This document shows positions 1 to 7,625 of a stretch of 24,433 bases of DNA, in pieces (the first letter of the stretch is position 1; each line of letters starts with the position of its first letter). Both the position numbers and the translations under genes were made by a program. The notes under the pieces are model-generated. The model was not told the DNA's origin, did not search any database, and saw only the letters and a program-made list of their open reading frames with translations. The stretch comes from Reyranella sp. GTDB lineage: Bacteria; Pseudomonadota; Alphaproteobacteria; Reyranellales; Reyranellaceae. The stretch is from positions 1 to 24,433 of the forward strand of contig JAUXST010000467.1 of NCBI GenBank assembly GCA_030679805.1, in the 5' to 3' direction.

Positions 1-520
1 GCGCGGCACCAAGGCGGTGTGTACCACGCCCCGCACGGTGACGCCCAACATGCGCATCGCCGACATCGCCGGCGCGCTCGACTATCTCGCCACCCGTCCC
101 GACGTGATCAAGGGCAGGGTCGGTATCATCGGCCACAGCCATGGCGGCTCGACCGTCGTCCGCGCGGCGCAGAAGATCTTCGGTCTCGCCCAGCGTGGGC
201 TGGCGGGCGGCGTTGCCTATTATCCCGGCTGCAATCCACAGTTCGACACCGGCATCGACATCCCGGTCCTGCTGCTGGCCGGCGACAAGGACGACTGGAC
301 GCCGGCCGACCGCTGCCGGCAGATGGTCGCGGGCCTTGCCAAGCCGGCGATGGTCGAGGCGGTCTACTATCCCAACGCCTATCACAGCTTCGACAACAAG
401 GCGCCCGACCGCACCGTGCCGGGCTCGGGCGGCAAGACGCACCGGCTGGTCTACGATTCGGTCGGGGCGCCCGATGCCGAGGCGCGCACCAGGGCGTTCT
501 TCGCGAAGGTCCTGCAATAG
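1..520 (+). CDS. Dienelactone hydrolase-like alpha/beta hydrolase, 3' part (5' end outside window)
   Basis: The reading frame is open from position 2, so the true start lies upstream of the window; the Met-less N-terminal codons read RGTKAVCTTPR. Visible catalytic elements are the nucleophile elbow GHSHGGS (Ser codon about 137-139), an acid candidate in GDKDDWTP (about 278-301) and a C-terminal His in AYHSFD (about 376-393). That order and the roughly 75-residue Ser-to-Asp-to-His spacing fit the dienelactone hydrolase / acyl-peptidase-like branch of alpha/beta hydrolases, which cleave esters or lactones. The family's common Cys nucleophile is replaced by Ser here. No membrane segment is seen in the visible part, but a signal peptide could lie in the missing N-terminus. 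The substrate cannot be told. The family call is solid, the exact activity is not. Confidence 0.8.
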   Translation, partial: RGTKAVCTTPRTVTPNMRIADIAGALDYLATRPDVIKGRVGIIGHSHGGSTVVRAAQKIFGLAQRGLAGGVAYYPGCNPQFDTGIDIPVLLLAGDKDDWTPADRCRQMVAGLAKPAMVEAVYYPNAYHSFDNKAPDRTVPGSGGKTHRLVYDSVGAPDAEARTRAFFAKVLQ

Positions 521-573
521 AACCCGCACGATCGTTCAAGACGGCGGTTGCCGGCCGGCGATAGCCTCCGCCC

Positions 574-1137
574 ATGTTGCTGTCGCTGATCGTGGCATCT
601 CTCCTCGTCATGGGCAGTCCCGGGCCGTCGACGATCAGCGTCACGGCGGTCGGCGCGGCCTTCGGACTGGGCCGGTCCATCGCCTACATGTCGGGGCTGG
701 TCGCGGGCACCATCGCCGTCCTGCTCGCCGTGGCGACGGGCGTGGTCTCCGTCCTGCTGGCCCTGCCGCAACTTGCGCCGGTGCTGCTTGCGGCCTCCGC
801 CGCCTACATCCTCTACCTCGCTTTCCGGATCGCGACGGCGCCGCCGCTGTCGAAGCCGGACGGGATGGTGGCGGCGCCTTCCTTCGCGGGCGGCGTCCTG
901 CTAGCGGTCGCCAATCCCAAGGCCTATGTGGCGATCGCTGCCGTCTTCGCCGGCTCGCCGCTGGGTGGCGTTCCCAAGATCGCGGTGCTCGGCGTCATGA
1001 TCGTGCTCATTCACCTCGTCTGGTGGCTGGCAGGTGCCGTCTTCTCGCGGATCTTCCACGATCCGGTTTGGTCGCGGCGCGTCAACACAGCCTTTGCCGC
1101 GGCGCTGGTGGCGACGACGGCCTATGCTGTCATGTGA
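574..1137 (+). CDS. LysE/RhtB family translocator
   Basis: This 187-residue, very hydrophobic protein has about six predicted membrane helices (about residues 1-20, 38-63, 66-86, 105-125, 136-157 and 168-187). Family hallmarks are the PGP motif at residues 16-18 just after the first helix and NPKA at 114-117. LysE/RhtB proteins are inner-membrane exporters of amino acids and related small metabolites; the substrate here is unknown. Length is slightly below the usual 200-210 residues, mainly at the N-terminus, but the PGP motif is intact. The ATG at 574 has no strong Shine-Dalgarno sequence; only 53 bp separate it from the upstream hydrolase, so read-through from that gene is plausible. The 3' end overlaps the convergent MFS gene by 16 bp. 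Confidence 0.88.
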   Translation: MLLSLIVASLLVMGSPGPSTISVTAVGAAFGLGRSIAYMSGLVAGTIAVLLAVATGVVSVLLALPQLAPVLLAASAAYILYLAFRIATAPPLSKPDGMVAAPSFAGGVLLAVANPKAYVAIAAVFAGSPLGGVPKIAVLGVMIVLIHLVWWLAGAVFSRIFHDPVWSRRVNTAFAAALVATTAYAVM

Positions 1138-2594
1138 CTGCCGAGATCCGTCCTGTGCGCCTTGCGGTGCCCGGGACGTATCAGCGATATCAAGCCCGCC
1201 AGCGCGGCCAGGCCGCCGAGCAGCAGGATGACGTCTCGGCTGGCCGCCACGAGCGATGGCGTCGGAACACCCAGCGTGCTGCCGCCGGCCCCGCCCAGGC
1301 CCAGGGCGAAAAGCGTCGAGGCGCCGGCGATGCCGGCGCTCATCCCGATCAGGCGCACCACATTCAGCACGCTTCCCGCCTGGCCTGTCTGCTCGGGTGG
1401 TGCCGTCGCCATGATCGCGCTGGTGTTCGGCGAAATGAACAGGCCTTGTCCCGCGCCGAAGACGGCCAAGGCCAGCGTGACCAGCGGCAGATTGCCGGCC
1501 GATCCGTCGAGAAAGACATAGAGGAGGGCGAGACTGGCGATGCATATCAGCATGCCGCAACAGGTCGGTGCCCGGGCGCCGAACCGGTCGAAGAGGGCGC
1601 CGCCCACCGGCGCCAGCAGTCCCAGCGTCACGGGCAGGATCGACAGTCGGAGCCCAGCCGCCAGTTCGGAGTCGTGATAGATGCGCACGAGGACGAAGGG
1701 GATGAGAAAGAACACGCCGAACAGGGTGGCATACGACAGGAAATTTGCGGCGTTGCCGAGCAGGAAGGCGCGCTTGCCCAGCAGATGCAGGTCGAGCAGC
1801 GGTGTTGCGGCGCGACGTTCGGCGCGGACGAACAGCGTCAGGAAGACGATACCGAACAGCAGGCAGCCGATCAGGGCCGGCGACTCGAACCCCCAAGTGT
1901 GGCCCTCGTTCAGTACTGCCACGACCGCTGTCAGCGCCGGCGCGATCAGGATGGCGCCGTGCCAGTCGAAGCGGCCCGTGTCGGGTAATGCCTTGGTCTG
2001 GGGAAGGATGAACCAGCCGAGGATGACGCCTACCAGTCCGATCGGGACATTAATCCAGAAAGCCCAGTGCCAGCCGAGCGTGTCCAGGATCAGGCCGCCG
2101 ACTGCCGGCCCGGCGCCGAGCCCGATCGCCTGTGCCGCCGATTGCAGGCCGAGGCCACGTCCGCGCTCCTTCGGGCCGGTGGCCATGACGATGATGGCGA
2201 TGCTGTTCGACGTCAGCAGGGCGGCGCCGATGCTCTGCAGGATGCGGAAGAAGATCAACATCTCGAGGCTCGTGGCGAAGCCGCACAGACCCGACCCGAT
2301 GATGAAGAGGAGGAAGCCACCCATGTACAGGAGCTTGCGGCCGACCATGTCGGCAAGGCGACCGAAGGTCGGCGTGAACGATGCCATCGCCAGCAGGTAG
2401 GCGACCGCAACCCAGCTCACGCTGCTGAGGCGGGCAGCGAACTCGACCTCGAGCCTGGGCAGAAGCACCTGCGTCATGCTGGCATCGACCTGCCCCATGC
2501 ACGAGCCGATGCACACCGTTCCGACGACGAACCAGCGGTACGAGGCCAGTCGGGCGATGGCCTGCAGCGGCGGAGGCTCGCGCCCCTCGACCAC
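1122..2594 (-). CDS. MFS transporter, DHA2 (EmrB/QacA-like) drug exporter family
   Basis: The 490-residue protein has many hydrophobic helices, consistent with the 14-helix DHA2 proton antiporters. Visible motifs are Asp37 in helix 1 (GQVDASM), motif A at about 78-88 (GRLADMVGRKL), motif C at about 158-167 (GLGAGPAVGG) and the characteristic WHWAFWINVPIG at 175-186. These proteins expel hydrophobic drugs or metabolites across the inner membrane, often with an HlyD-type adaptor, which is absent here. The start is a GTG at 2594-2592; no ATG or GTG lies upstream in frame before a stop near 2770. It is transcribed divergently from the HAD gene, with about 160-180 bp between them, and overlaps the LysE gene tail to tail. 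Substrate unknown. Confidence 0.88.
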   Translation of the reverse strand: MVEGREPPPLQAIARLASYRWFVVGTVCIGSCMGQVDASMTQVLLPRLEVEFAARLSSVSWVAVAYLLAMASFTPTFGRLADMVGRKLLYMGGFLLFIIGSGLCGFATSLEMLIFFRILQSIGAALLTSNSIAIIVMATGPKERGRGLGLQSAAQAIGLGAGPAVGGLILDTLGWHWAFWINVPIGLVGVILGWFILPQTKALPDTGRFDWHGAILIAPALTAVVAVLNEGHTWGFESPALIGCLLFGIVFLTLFVRAERRAATPLLDLHLLGKRAFLLGNAANFLSYATLFGVFFLIPFVLVRIYHDSELAAGLRLSILPVTLGLLAPVGGALFDRFGARAPTCCGMLICIASLALLYVFLDGSAGNLPLVTLALAVFGAGQGLFISPNTSAIMATAPPEQTGQAGSVLNVVRLIGMSAGIAGASTLFALGLGGAGGSTLGVPTPSLVAASRDVILLLGGLAALAGLISLIRPGHRKAHRTDLGSHMTA

Positions 2595-2776
2595 GGCCGC
2601 GCGAAGCGCCCCGATCGACAGGGGACCAGGAGAGGCGTCGGTCAGGACTGGGCTCCGTTCGTGAGCTGGCTGCCGGCGCAGGGTGACGGCGTCGGCACGG
2701 TATCGTGCGGCGGTGGTTTGACGCCAGCCGAATTCGCAGGCGATGCTTGGTCGGGCAAATGGGAACGATCAAGGAC

Positions 2777-3505
2777 ATGGCGCACGCGGCATCACTGGAG
2801 AACGTCCGGGCGCTCACTTTCGACGTTCAGGGCACTTGCGTCGATTTCTGCCGGCCGCTCCTGCGCACGGGCGACGCCGTGAACCGGGCCAAGGGCCTGC
2901 AGATCGACTGGGGCACACTGTCCTCCGATTGGCGCGGGCTCTACCGCGCGGTGCTCGACCAGATCATCGCGGGCGAGCGGCCGTGGCTCCGGGTCGACCG
3001 CATCTACCGTGAAACCCTGGATACGTTGTTGGAGCAGCGGGGCCTGTCGGCAACTTTCACGGCTGCCGAACGCGATGAGCTGAACCAGATCTGGAGCCGT
3101 CTCGATGCCTGGCCGGACAGCGTAGAAGGACTCGCGCGCCTTGGCCGGCGTTTCGTCATCTCCACTCTCTCCAACGCCGGCATGAGAGCCATGGTCGCGG
3201 TGGTCAAGCATGCGGGGCTGCCCTTCGACGCGGTGCTGACAGCGGAACTCGCGCACAGCTACAAGCCTGCGCCCGCCGTCTACCAGCTCGCGGTGGACTA
3301 TCTCGGCTACCGGCCCGACGAGATCATGATGGTAGCCTGCCACAAGTACGACCTCAGGGCGGCGCGCGCGTTCGGGATGCGCACGGCGTTCGTGGCGCGC
3401 CCGCTGGAGTTCGGTCCGGGCGCCCAGCCTGACATCGCGCCCGAACCCTGGTTCGATCTCTATGCCGACAGCTTCGTGGCACTTGCGGAGGCCCTGGGGA
3501 CCTAG
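2777..3505 (+). CDS. HAD hydrolase, haloacid dehalogenase type II-like
   Basis: Counting from the ATG at 2777 the protein has 242 residues, close to L-2-haloacid dehalogenases (about 220-240). HAD motifs are in order: nucleophile Asp16 in FDVQGT, motif II Ser132 in STLSNAG, motif III Lys163 in SYKPAPAVY with Tyr169 six residues on as in L-2-haloacid dehalogenases, and Asp192 in CHKYDL. The family hydrolyses carbon-halogen bonds of 2-haloacids through an aspartyl ester, but many members act on phosphate or unknown substrates. The Ser and Asn seen upstream of the last Asp in characterised dehalogenases appear as Ala187 and His189, so true dehalogenase activity is uncertain. An ATG 18 bp upstream (2759) is in frame and equally possible; a farther one at 2705 would add a non-conserved tail. 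Confidence 0.82.
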   Translation: MAHAASLENVRALTFDVQGTCVDFCRPLLRTGDAVNRAKGLQIDWGTLSSDWRGLYRAVLDQIIAGERPWLRVDRIYRETLDTLLEQRGLSATFTAAERDELNQIWSRLDAWPDSVEGLARLGRRFVISTLSNAGMRAMVAVVKHAGLPFDAVLTAELAHSYKPAPAVYQLAVDYLGYRPDEIMMVACHKYDLRAARAFGMRTAFVARPLEFGPGAQPDIAPEPWFDLYADSFVALAEALGT

Positions 3506-3536
3506 ACGAGACCGATGAGGGGACGGGCCTGGCCCA

Positions 3537-4519
3537 TCACCAGGAGGGTTTTGCCTCGAAGCTGGTGGGTGCCGGCGTGGCGCGCTCCGATGGCGCGGTG
3601 CTGGCGTCGAACAGGTATCTGGTGCCGACCGCGGACTGGCTGACCCGCTCGCCATAGGCATTGGCCAGCGCATGCAAGGCGCGCCATCCCGTGCAGTGGC
3701 CGGCGATGAAGTAGCCGATATCGAACGGTTCCAATCCTTCGACGGTCTGCGGGATGAGATGTTCCATCACGCCGCCCAGATGCAGGCCGCCCATCACGGC
3801 GTGGATCGGCGTGTCGGGAAACTGGCGCCGGACTTCGGTGCAGACATTGACGATGCCGGCATGCGAGCAGGTGCTGAACACGATGAGGCCGAGGTCGCGC
3901 ACGTTCACGACCAGCATGCGCTCGTCCATCAGGTGGGGATCAGGTCGCCAGTCCTCCGAATTGTCACGTCGGCAAAGATGGTCCTGGCGACCAGTCTCGA
4001 ACGCCGTGACGCGCGGGATCTCGCCGCTGTAGTAGAAGTGGCCATCCAAGAGGGTGCGCGGCCTGCCGTCGTTGACGACGTGCGCACCGCGCGCCTCCAT
4101 TTCCGCGGGTGTAGGAACGCGGGCGGCGGGGAAGATCGTGCCGTTCTGCAGGAGCACACCGCGCTCGTTGAACATGTCGGGATTGACGTGGACCGCGACG
4201 CTGCCGCGGCCACGGCGATTTCCTCGACCTCGAGGAGATCGATGCCGAGGTTGCGGCAGTTGCGGAGGAAGACGGCGCCCTCGGTGCCGGTGTCGAAGAG
4301 CAGGGTATGTTCGGTTGCACCGCGGCGGGTCCTGAGCCGCAGGCCATAGCCGAGGTTGGTGACCAGCAAGGTCTCGCCGGAAATTTCCTTGGCACCCGCC
4401 AGCATGACATTGGCGAGTTCCGACACGGCAAAGGAGGGCCTGCTGGCGTAGGTGTCGCTCATATTGTCGGTGATGACCTCGACCTGGAGCGAGCCGATGG
4501 CGGCGAGCGCGGACGTCAT
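3537..4519 (-). pseudogene. MBL-fold metallo-hydrolase, broken by an out-of-frame internal deletion
   Basis: Two adjacent frames together encode one MBL-fold hydrolase of the group that resembles beta-ribofuranosylaminobenzene 5'-phosphate synthase. The N-terminal part starts at ATG 4519 and runs to LLEVEEIAV at about 4214. The rest continues in another frame from about 4205 (RGRGSVAVHVNPDMF) to the TGA at 3537, with the late metal-site signatures CSHAGIVNV, MGGLHLGG and AGHCTGWRA intact. The family's segment with the HxHxDH zinc ligands, expected exactly at the junction, is absent, so both frame and active site are lost. An 8-bp match at 4210-4217 (CGCCGTGG on the coding strand) fits either side of the expected deletion and suggests slippage between short repeats (inference). 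The start overlaps the upstream hydrolase stop as ATGA, showing former translational coupling. Confidence 0.8.
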
Positions 4520-5676
4520 GACGACTTCAGGAAGGCGAGCAGCAGGCGGTTGACTTCCTCGGCCTGCTCCTGCTGCACCCAGTGACCGGCGCCCGGGACC
4601 AGGTGGATCTCCTTCATGTTGGTGCAGGCGCTCTTCTGCATCCGCGCCAGTGCGCCGGGCGACTGGTAGTTGCCCCAATCGCTGAGCCCCGAGATGAAGG
4701 TCGAGGGCTGATCGATGGTGCGGCCGGTGAAGGCGGCATATTCGCGTTCGACCAGGCCCGAGGTGCGGACGCGATACCAGTTGAGCCCGCCCTGGAAGCC
4801 GTTGCGCTGGTACTCGCCGCTATAGACTTTCAGGTCGGCCTCGGTGAGCCATTTGTTGGCCGCGATCTCGGCAGCGCTCGGCATCTCCTTGGCGACCGTC
4901 TCAGCCATGCCTTCCGCGAGGTCCATGATGTAGTAGGTCGGCATCTTGGCCAGTTCCTCGGCGATCCAGCCCTTCAGCTCGTACGGCTTGTTGGCTTTCC
5001 AGTCGGCGCTTTTGTGGTGGTAGTAGGCGCGCAGGAAATCGTGCACGCCCTGCTTGGCGTGCCACTGGTTGTCGTTCGCCTCGCGCGTCGACTGGTACCA
5101 TTGGTAATGTTTGCGCGGTCGCGGCAGGGCGGCCAGGGCCGCATGGACGTCGGCGGGCTTTGGAGCTGGTGGTTTGTCCACGGTGTCGAACGGCACTGCA
5201 GGCGGCCCGCCGAAGGGCGCGCTCATCAGCACCATGCGCTTGAAAATGTCCGGCCGGACCAGGGCGTGGAACGAGGCGGCGCCGGCGCCGAAATCATGGC
5301 CGACCACGGCCTCTGCCGTGCGATGGCCCAGCGCATAGAGCACGCCGATCGCCTCGCGCAGCAGCATCATGAAGCGGAAGCTCGAGAGGTCGGCGTCGAA
5401 GTCGGCGCTCCAGCCGGTGGTGCGGCCATAGCCGCGCTGGTCCGGCGCGATCGCGTGATAGCCCGCGGCGGCAAGGGCGGGCAATTGCTTGCGCCAGCTA
5501 TAGGCGAGTTCGGGGAAGCCGTGCAGCAGCAGCACGGCGGGCCGCGACTTTCCTCCAGCGGGTGTCTCGAAGCCCGCTTCGAGCACATGGATGTCGAGGC
5601 CGTTGATGCCGGGCAGGATGCGCGAGCGCACGCCCGCGGGAAGGACAGAAGAGGGGAGCGGTTCCATGGCGCCCAT
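4516..5676 (-). CDS. Epoxide hydrolase-like alpha/beta hydrolase
   Basis: The 386-residue soluble protein has the epoxide-hydrolase oxyanion motif HGFPE at 52-56 and an aspartate nucleophile in GHDFGA (Asp128), the position occupied by Ser in ordinary esterases. His365 in GAGHW and Asp333 in GLSDWG, 32 residues earlier, can complete the triad. Asp-nucleophile members open epoxides or remove halides through an alkyl-enzyme ester; fluoroacetate dehalogenases share this architecture, so the exact reaction is open. A cap domain occupies roughly residues 160-300. Two in-frame ATGs are possible, 5676 and 5667; neither has a good Shine-Dalgarno sequence. The stop overlaps the start of the broken MBL hydrolase as ATGA, so the two formed an operon. 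It is divergent from the VOC gene. Confidence 0.82.
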   Translation of the reverse strand: MGAMEPLPSSVLPAGVRSRILPGINGLDIHVLEAGFETPAGGKSRPAVLLLHGFPELAYSWRKQLPALAAAGYHAIAPDQRGYGRTTGWSADFDADLSSFRFMMLLREAIGVLYALGHRTAEAVVGHDFGAGAASFHALVRPDIFKRMVLMSAPFGGPPAVPFDTVDKPPAPKPADVHAALAALPRPRKHYQWYQSTREANDNQWHAKQGVHDFLRAYYHHKSADWKANKPYELKGWIAEELAKMPTYYIMDLAEGMAETVAKEMPSAAEIAANKWLTEADLKVYSGEYQRNGFQGGLNWYRVRTSGLVEREYAAFTGRTIDQPSTFISGLSDWGNYQSPGALARMQKSACTNMKEIHLVPGAGHWVQQEQAEEVNRLLLAFLKSS

Positions 5677-5730
5677 GTTAGGCTGACGCCGTCGAAAAAG
5701 GCAGGCCGGTGTGGTCTAGCCCGGCGCTTT

Positions 5731-5747
5731 CGCCCGCGGTGCGGGCG
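5731..5747. repeat. Short perfect GC-rich inverted repeat in a divergent intergenic region
   Basis: CGCCCGC-GGT-GCGGGCG forms a perfect 7-bp stem with a 3-nt loop in the 175-bp region between the epoxide-hydrolase-like gene (left, minus) and the VOC gene (right, plus). No T-run follows on either strand, so a classical terminator is unlikely. It may be an operator or simply chance in GC-rich DNA. Confidence 0.3.
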
Positions 5748-5851
5748 GCAGTCCTGTCGGACGCGCTTAAGTCCCTTGAACTCAGCGCGCCTTTGTCCCG
5801 CGACCTCGCGCCCGCGCAATCCCGCGCCGGCGAACAGAGGGGACGTGGATC

Positions 5852-6271
5852 ATGCAGCAGCAGATTTCGGTCATCACACTCGGCATCGCCGATCTGGCAC
5901 GCTCCAAGCGCTTCTATGTCGACGGCTTCGGCTGGAAGCCCGTGTTGGAGACGCCGGACATTGTCTTCGATCAGATGAACGGCCTCATGCTGGGCACTTG
6001 GCGCGCCCAGGCCTTGGCCGATGACAGCGGGCGCCAGGGACTGACGCCAGGCGCTTTCAGTCTGGCGCACAACGTCGCCTCGCAGGCCGAGGTGCAGCCG
6101 CTGCTCGACCGGCTCGCGGGCTTCGGCGGTCGCCTGCTGCGGGTGGCGGATGCACCGCCCTATGGCGGCTTTCGCGGTTACGTCGCCGATCCCGACGACC
6201 ACGCCTGGGAAATTGCCTGGAATCCGGCCTGGCCGATCGACGCCGAGGGGCATGTGAAATTCGGCGTCTGA
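5852..6271 (+). CDS. VOC (glyoxalase/bleomycin-resistance) family protein
   Basis: This 139-residue protein has the VOC fold pattern: an N-terminal strand ISVITLGIADLARSKRFY, then a second half ending in GFRGYVADPDDHAWEIAWNP. The paired beta-alpha-beta-beta-beta modules usually bind a metal ion; Glu207-type ligands of glyoxalase I match the Glu in WEIAWN, while the first-module ligand is not clear. Members are lyases, dioxygenases, isomerases or antibiotic-binding proteins, so no substrate is assigned. The start is supported by a GAGGGGA ribosome binding site at about 5837-5843, eight bases before the ATG. It precedes the ArsR-SRPBCC pair on the same strand by 54 bp, and the first of two operator-like palindromes begins just after its stop codon. 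Confidence 0.85.
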   Translation: MQQQISVITLGIADLARSKRFYVDGFGWKPVLETPDIVFDQMNGLMLGTWRAQALADDSGRQGLTPGAFSLAHNVASQAEVQPLLDRLAGFGGRLLRVADAPPYGGFRGYVADPDDHAWEIAWNPAWPIDAEGHVKFGV

Positions 6272-6277
6272 AAAACA

Positions 6278-6295
6278 TTCAACTGAACGGTTGAA
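6278..6295. promoter_or_regulatory. Operator-like palindrome 1 upstream of the arsR-type gene
   Basis: TTCAACTGAACGGTTGAA has perfect 6-bp arms (7-bp if the flanking A and T at 6277 and 6296 are counted) around a 6-bp centre. It covers the likely -35 element (TTGAAT, 6291-6296) of the downstream gene. A second 18-bp site with the same outer arms lies 39 bp downstream. ArsR-family dimers typically bind such 12-2-12 or 6-6-6 palindromes and autoregulate, so repression of the arsR-SRPBCC operon is the natural inference. Confidence 0.6.
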
Positions 6296-6318
6296 TAATC
6301 CGGCGACGGCACTATATT
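6291..6318 (+). promoter_or_regulatory. Predicted sigma-70 promoter giving a nearly leaderless mRNA
   Basis: TTGAAT (6291-6296) and TATATT (6313-6318) are separated by 16 bp. Transcription would begin about 6-8 bases after the -10 element, that is at 6324-6326, where the ATG of the regulator gene lies (6326). No Shine-Dalgarno sequence precedes that ATG, which agrees with leaderless translation. Prediction by eye only. Confidence 0.5.
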
Positions 6319-6334
6319 AAACCACATGGTTGAA
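6317..6334. promoter_or_regulatory. Operator-like palindrome 2 overlapping the start codon of the arsR-type gene
   Basis: TTAAACCACATGGTTGAA is an 18-bp palindrome with one mismatched pair in 8-bp arms and shares the TT-AAC......GTTGAA layout of palindrome 1. It overlaps the end of the -10 element, the predicted transcription start and the ATG at 6326. Binding here would block initiation directly. Confidence 0.55.
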
Positions 6335-6682
6335 CAGAACGCCGCCGCCCTCGACCGCGTCTTCCACGCCCTGGCCGACCCCACCCGCCGCGCCATGCTG
6401 CGGCAGCTGGCCGATGGCGAGTGCCGCGTGGGCGAACTCGCAGCGCCCTTCGACATGTCCTTTGCCGCCGCCGCCAAGCACGTGAAGGTGCTGGAAGGGG
6501 CGGGGCTTCTCAGCCGGACCATCGAGGGCCGCACCCATCACTGCCGCCTCGAGGCACGTGCACTCGCCGAGGCTGACCGCTGGATCGCCTACTACCAGCG
6601 CTTCTGGACGGGCCGCCTCGATGCCCTCGAGACCGCGCTGCTGCACCACGCCCGCAAGGCGAAGAAAAGGAGCCGCAAATGA
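6326..6682 (+). CDS. ArsR/SmtB-family winged-helix transcriptional regulator
   Basis: The 118-residue protein opens with the signature of ArsR regulators, LDRVFHALADPTRRAMLRQLADGE (about 9-32). The helix-turn-helix spans about 33-62, with recognition helix SFAAAAKHVKVLEGAGLL, and a wing with RTIEGRTHHCRL (64-75). The metal-binding ELCVCDL motif of true arsenic/zinc sensors is absent, as in the subgroup paired with AHSA1-type SRPBCC genes. It is likely a repressor of its own operon, acting at the two palindromes described above; the inducing signal is unknown. Translation probably starts without a leader. The stop codon overlaps the next start as ATGA, so the two proteins are translationally coupled. 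Confidence 0.92.
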   Translation: MVEQNAAALDRVFHALADPTRRAMLRQLADGECRVGELAAPFDMSFAAAAKHVKVLEGAGLLSRTIEGRTHHCRLEARALAEADRWIAYYQRFWTGRLDALETALLHHARKAKKRSRK

Positions 6683-7209
6683 CCGACACTGCCTACGGGC
6701 GCACCACTGCGCCCACCGAAGTGCGCTTCGAGCGCCTGTTGCCCGGCCCGATCGAGACGGTATGGGAATTCCTCGTCGATTCCGACAAGCGCGGCCAATG
6801 GCTGGCCAGCGGGCCGATGGAGTTGAAAGAGGGCGGCGCGGTCGAACTGCGCTTCCAGCATCGCGATCTGTCACCGCACAAGGTGGCGCCGCCCGAACGC
6901 TACAGGGAAATCGACGAGAAAGGTCATGTCAGCCGGGAGCGCGTGCTGCGTGTCGAGCCGCCGCGGCTGCTGGCGATCTCCTGGGGCGAATCGGAGGTGA
7001 CGTTCGAACTGTTGCCCGAAGGCGGGAACGTGCGGCTGATCCTGACCCACCGCCACCTGCCGAATCGCACAGACATGGTCCAGACCTCGGGCGGCTGGCA
7101 CACCCATCTCGACATCCTGGTCGAGTGCGCCAATGGCCGCGTGCCGAAGGCCTTCTGGACGGTCTTCGGCAACATTGAAGAAGAGTACGAGAAGCGCTAC
7201 CCGCTCTAG
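6679..7209 (+). CDS. SRPBCC family protein (AHSA1-like)
   Basis: The 176-residue protein shows the START-like helix-grip pattern: RFERLLPGPIETVWEFLVDSDKRGQWLASG near the N-terminus, a central beta-rich part (ERVLRVEPPRLLAISWGESEVTFEL, about 75-100) and the long C-terminal helix (SGGWHTHLDILVECANG, about 137-153). SRPBCC proteins have a deep hydrophobic pocket for lipids or aromatic ligands; AHSA1-domain members beside ArsR genes are common but mostly of unknown function. Coupling to the regulator (ATGA overlap, 4 bp) suggests that the SRPBCC protein binds or processes the ligand sensed by the system (inference). The 3' end is 26 bp from the convergent secreted-protein gene, with no clear terminator between. 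Confidence 0.87.
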   Translation: MTDTAYGRTTAPTEVRFERLLPGPIETVWEFLVDSDKRGQWLASGPMELKEGGAVELRFQHRDLSPHKVAPPERYREIDEKGHVSRERVLRVEPPRLLAISWGESEVTFELLPEGGNVRLILTHRHLPNRTDMVQTSGGWHTHLDILVECANGRVPKAFWTVFGNIEEEYEKRYPL

Positions 7210-7235
7210 CCCCCGCGCAAGCCCCCCGAACCAGC

Positions 7236-7625
7236 CTACGGGTGATCGGCGATCTGTGGTCCAAATCTCAGGGTCTCTTCGCTGAACAGTAGCAGGTTGC
7301 GTGCCTTGGTCTCGCGGTCCATGCAGCTTTGATGGCCGCCCGAGGTCGGCTCGAGACCGTAGGACTGGCAGGCCTCGCGCGCCTCCGCCGTTGCGCGGGC
7401 GAGGCCGCGGGCGATGTGCGGATCGCCCCATTCGATCGCCCGCTCGGCCTGCAACAGGCAATAGTCGTAGCCTATCGAGTCGGGCTTGACGCCCTGCTCG
7501 CGGCAGATGCGGGCCGCCTGCACCTCGGCGGAGGCCGGTGGCACGGCAGGGGCGAGCAACGCCACGCCCGCCAGGACGACAATGCAGCCAAACGCCAGGC
7601 TGGCGTGGAATTGGCTATGAGTCAT
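7236..7625 (-). CDS. Small secreted protein with duplicated Cys-x14-Cys unit, function unknown
   Basis: The 129-residue protein has a signal peptide: hydrophobic core about 10-28 and a likely signal-peptidase I site after PPASA (residue 33). The mature part contains two similar units, CREQGVKPDSIGYDYC (41-56) and CQSYGLEPTSGGHQSC (86-101), each with exactly 14 residues between the cysteines and repeating with a 45-residue period. Each Cys pair probably forms a disulfide in the periplasm (inference). Short exported proteins with this C-x4-G-x2-P pattern are familiar from alphaproteobacteria, but I know of no assigned function. A GGAG ribosome binding site lies six bases before the ATG. It is convergent with the SRPBCC gene and divergent from the FUSC gene. 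Confidence 0.75.
   Translation of the reverse strand: MTHSQFHASLAFGCIVVLAGVALLAPAVPPASAEVQAARICREQGVKPDSIGYDYCLLQAERAIEWGDPHIARGLARATAEAREACQSYGLEPTSGGHQSCMDRETKARNLLLFSEETLRFGPQIADHP

Noticed and set aside
141..1988. 615-residue open frame on the plus strand
   Set aside because: It runs across the hydrolase and LysE genes and antisense to the MFS gene, each of which has clear family motifs. The translation is Arg/Ala-rich and of low complexity, typical of a shadow frame in GC-rich DNA.
5709..5978. 89-residue plus-strand frame beginning before the VOC gene
   Set aside because: It overlaps the VOC gene in another frame, lacks a ribosome binding site and has a composition expected of chance.
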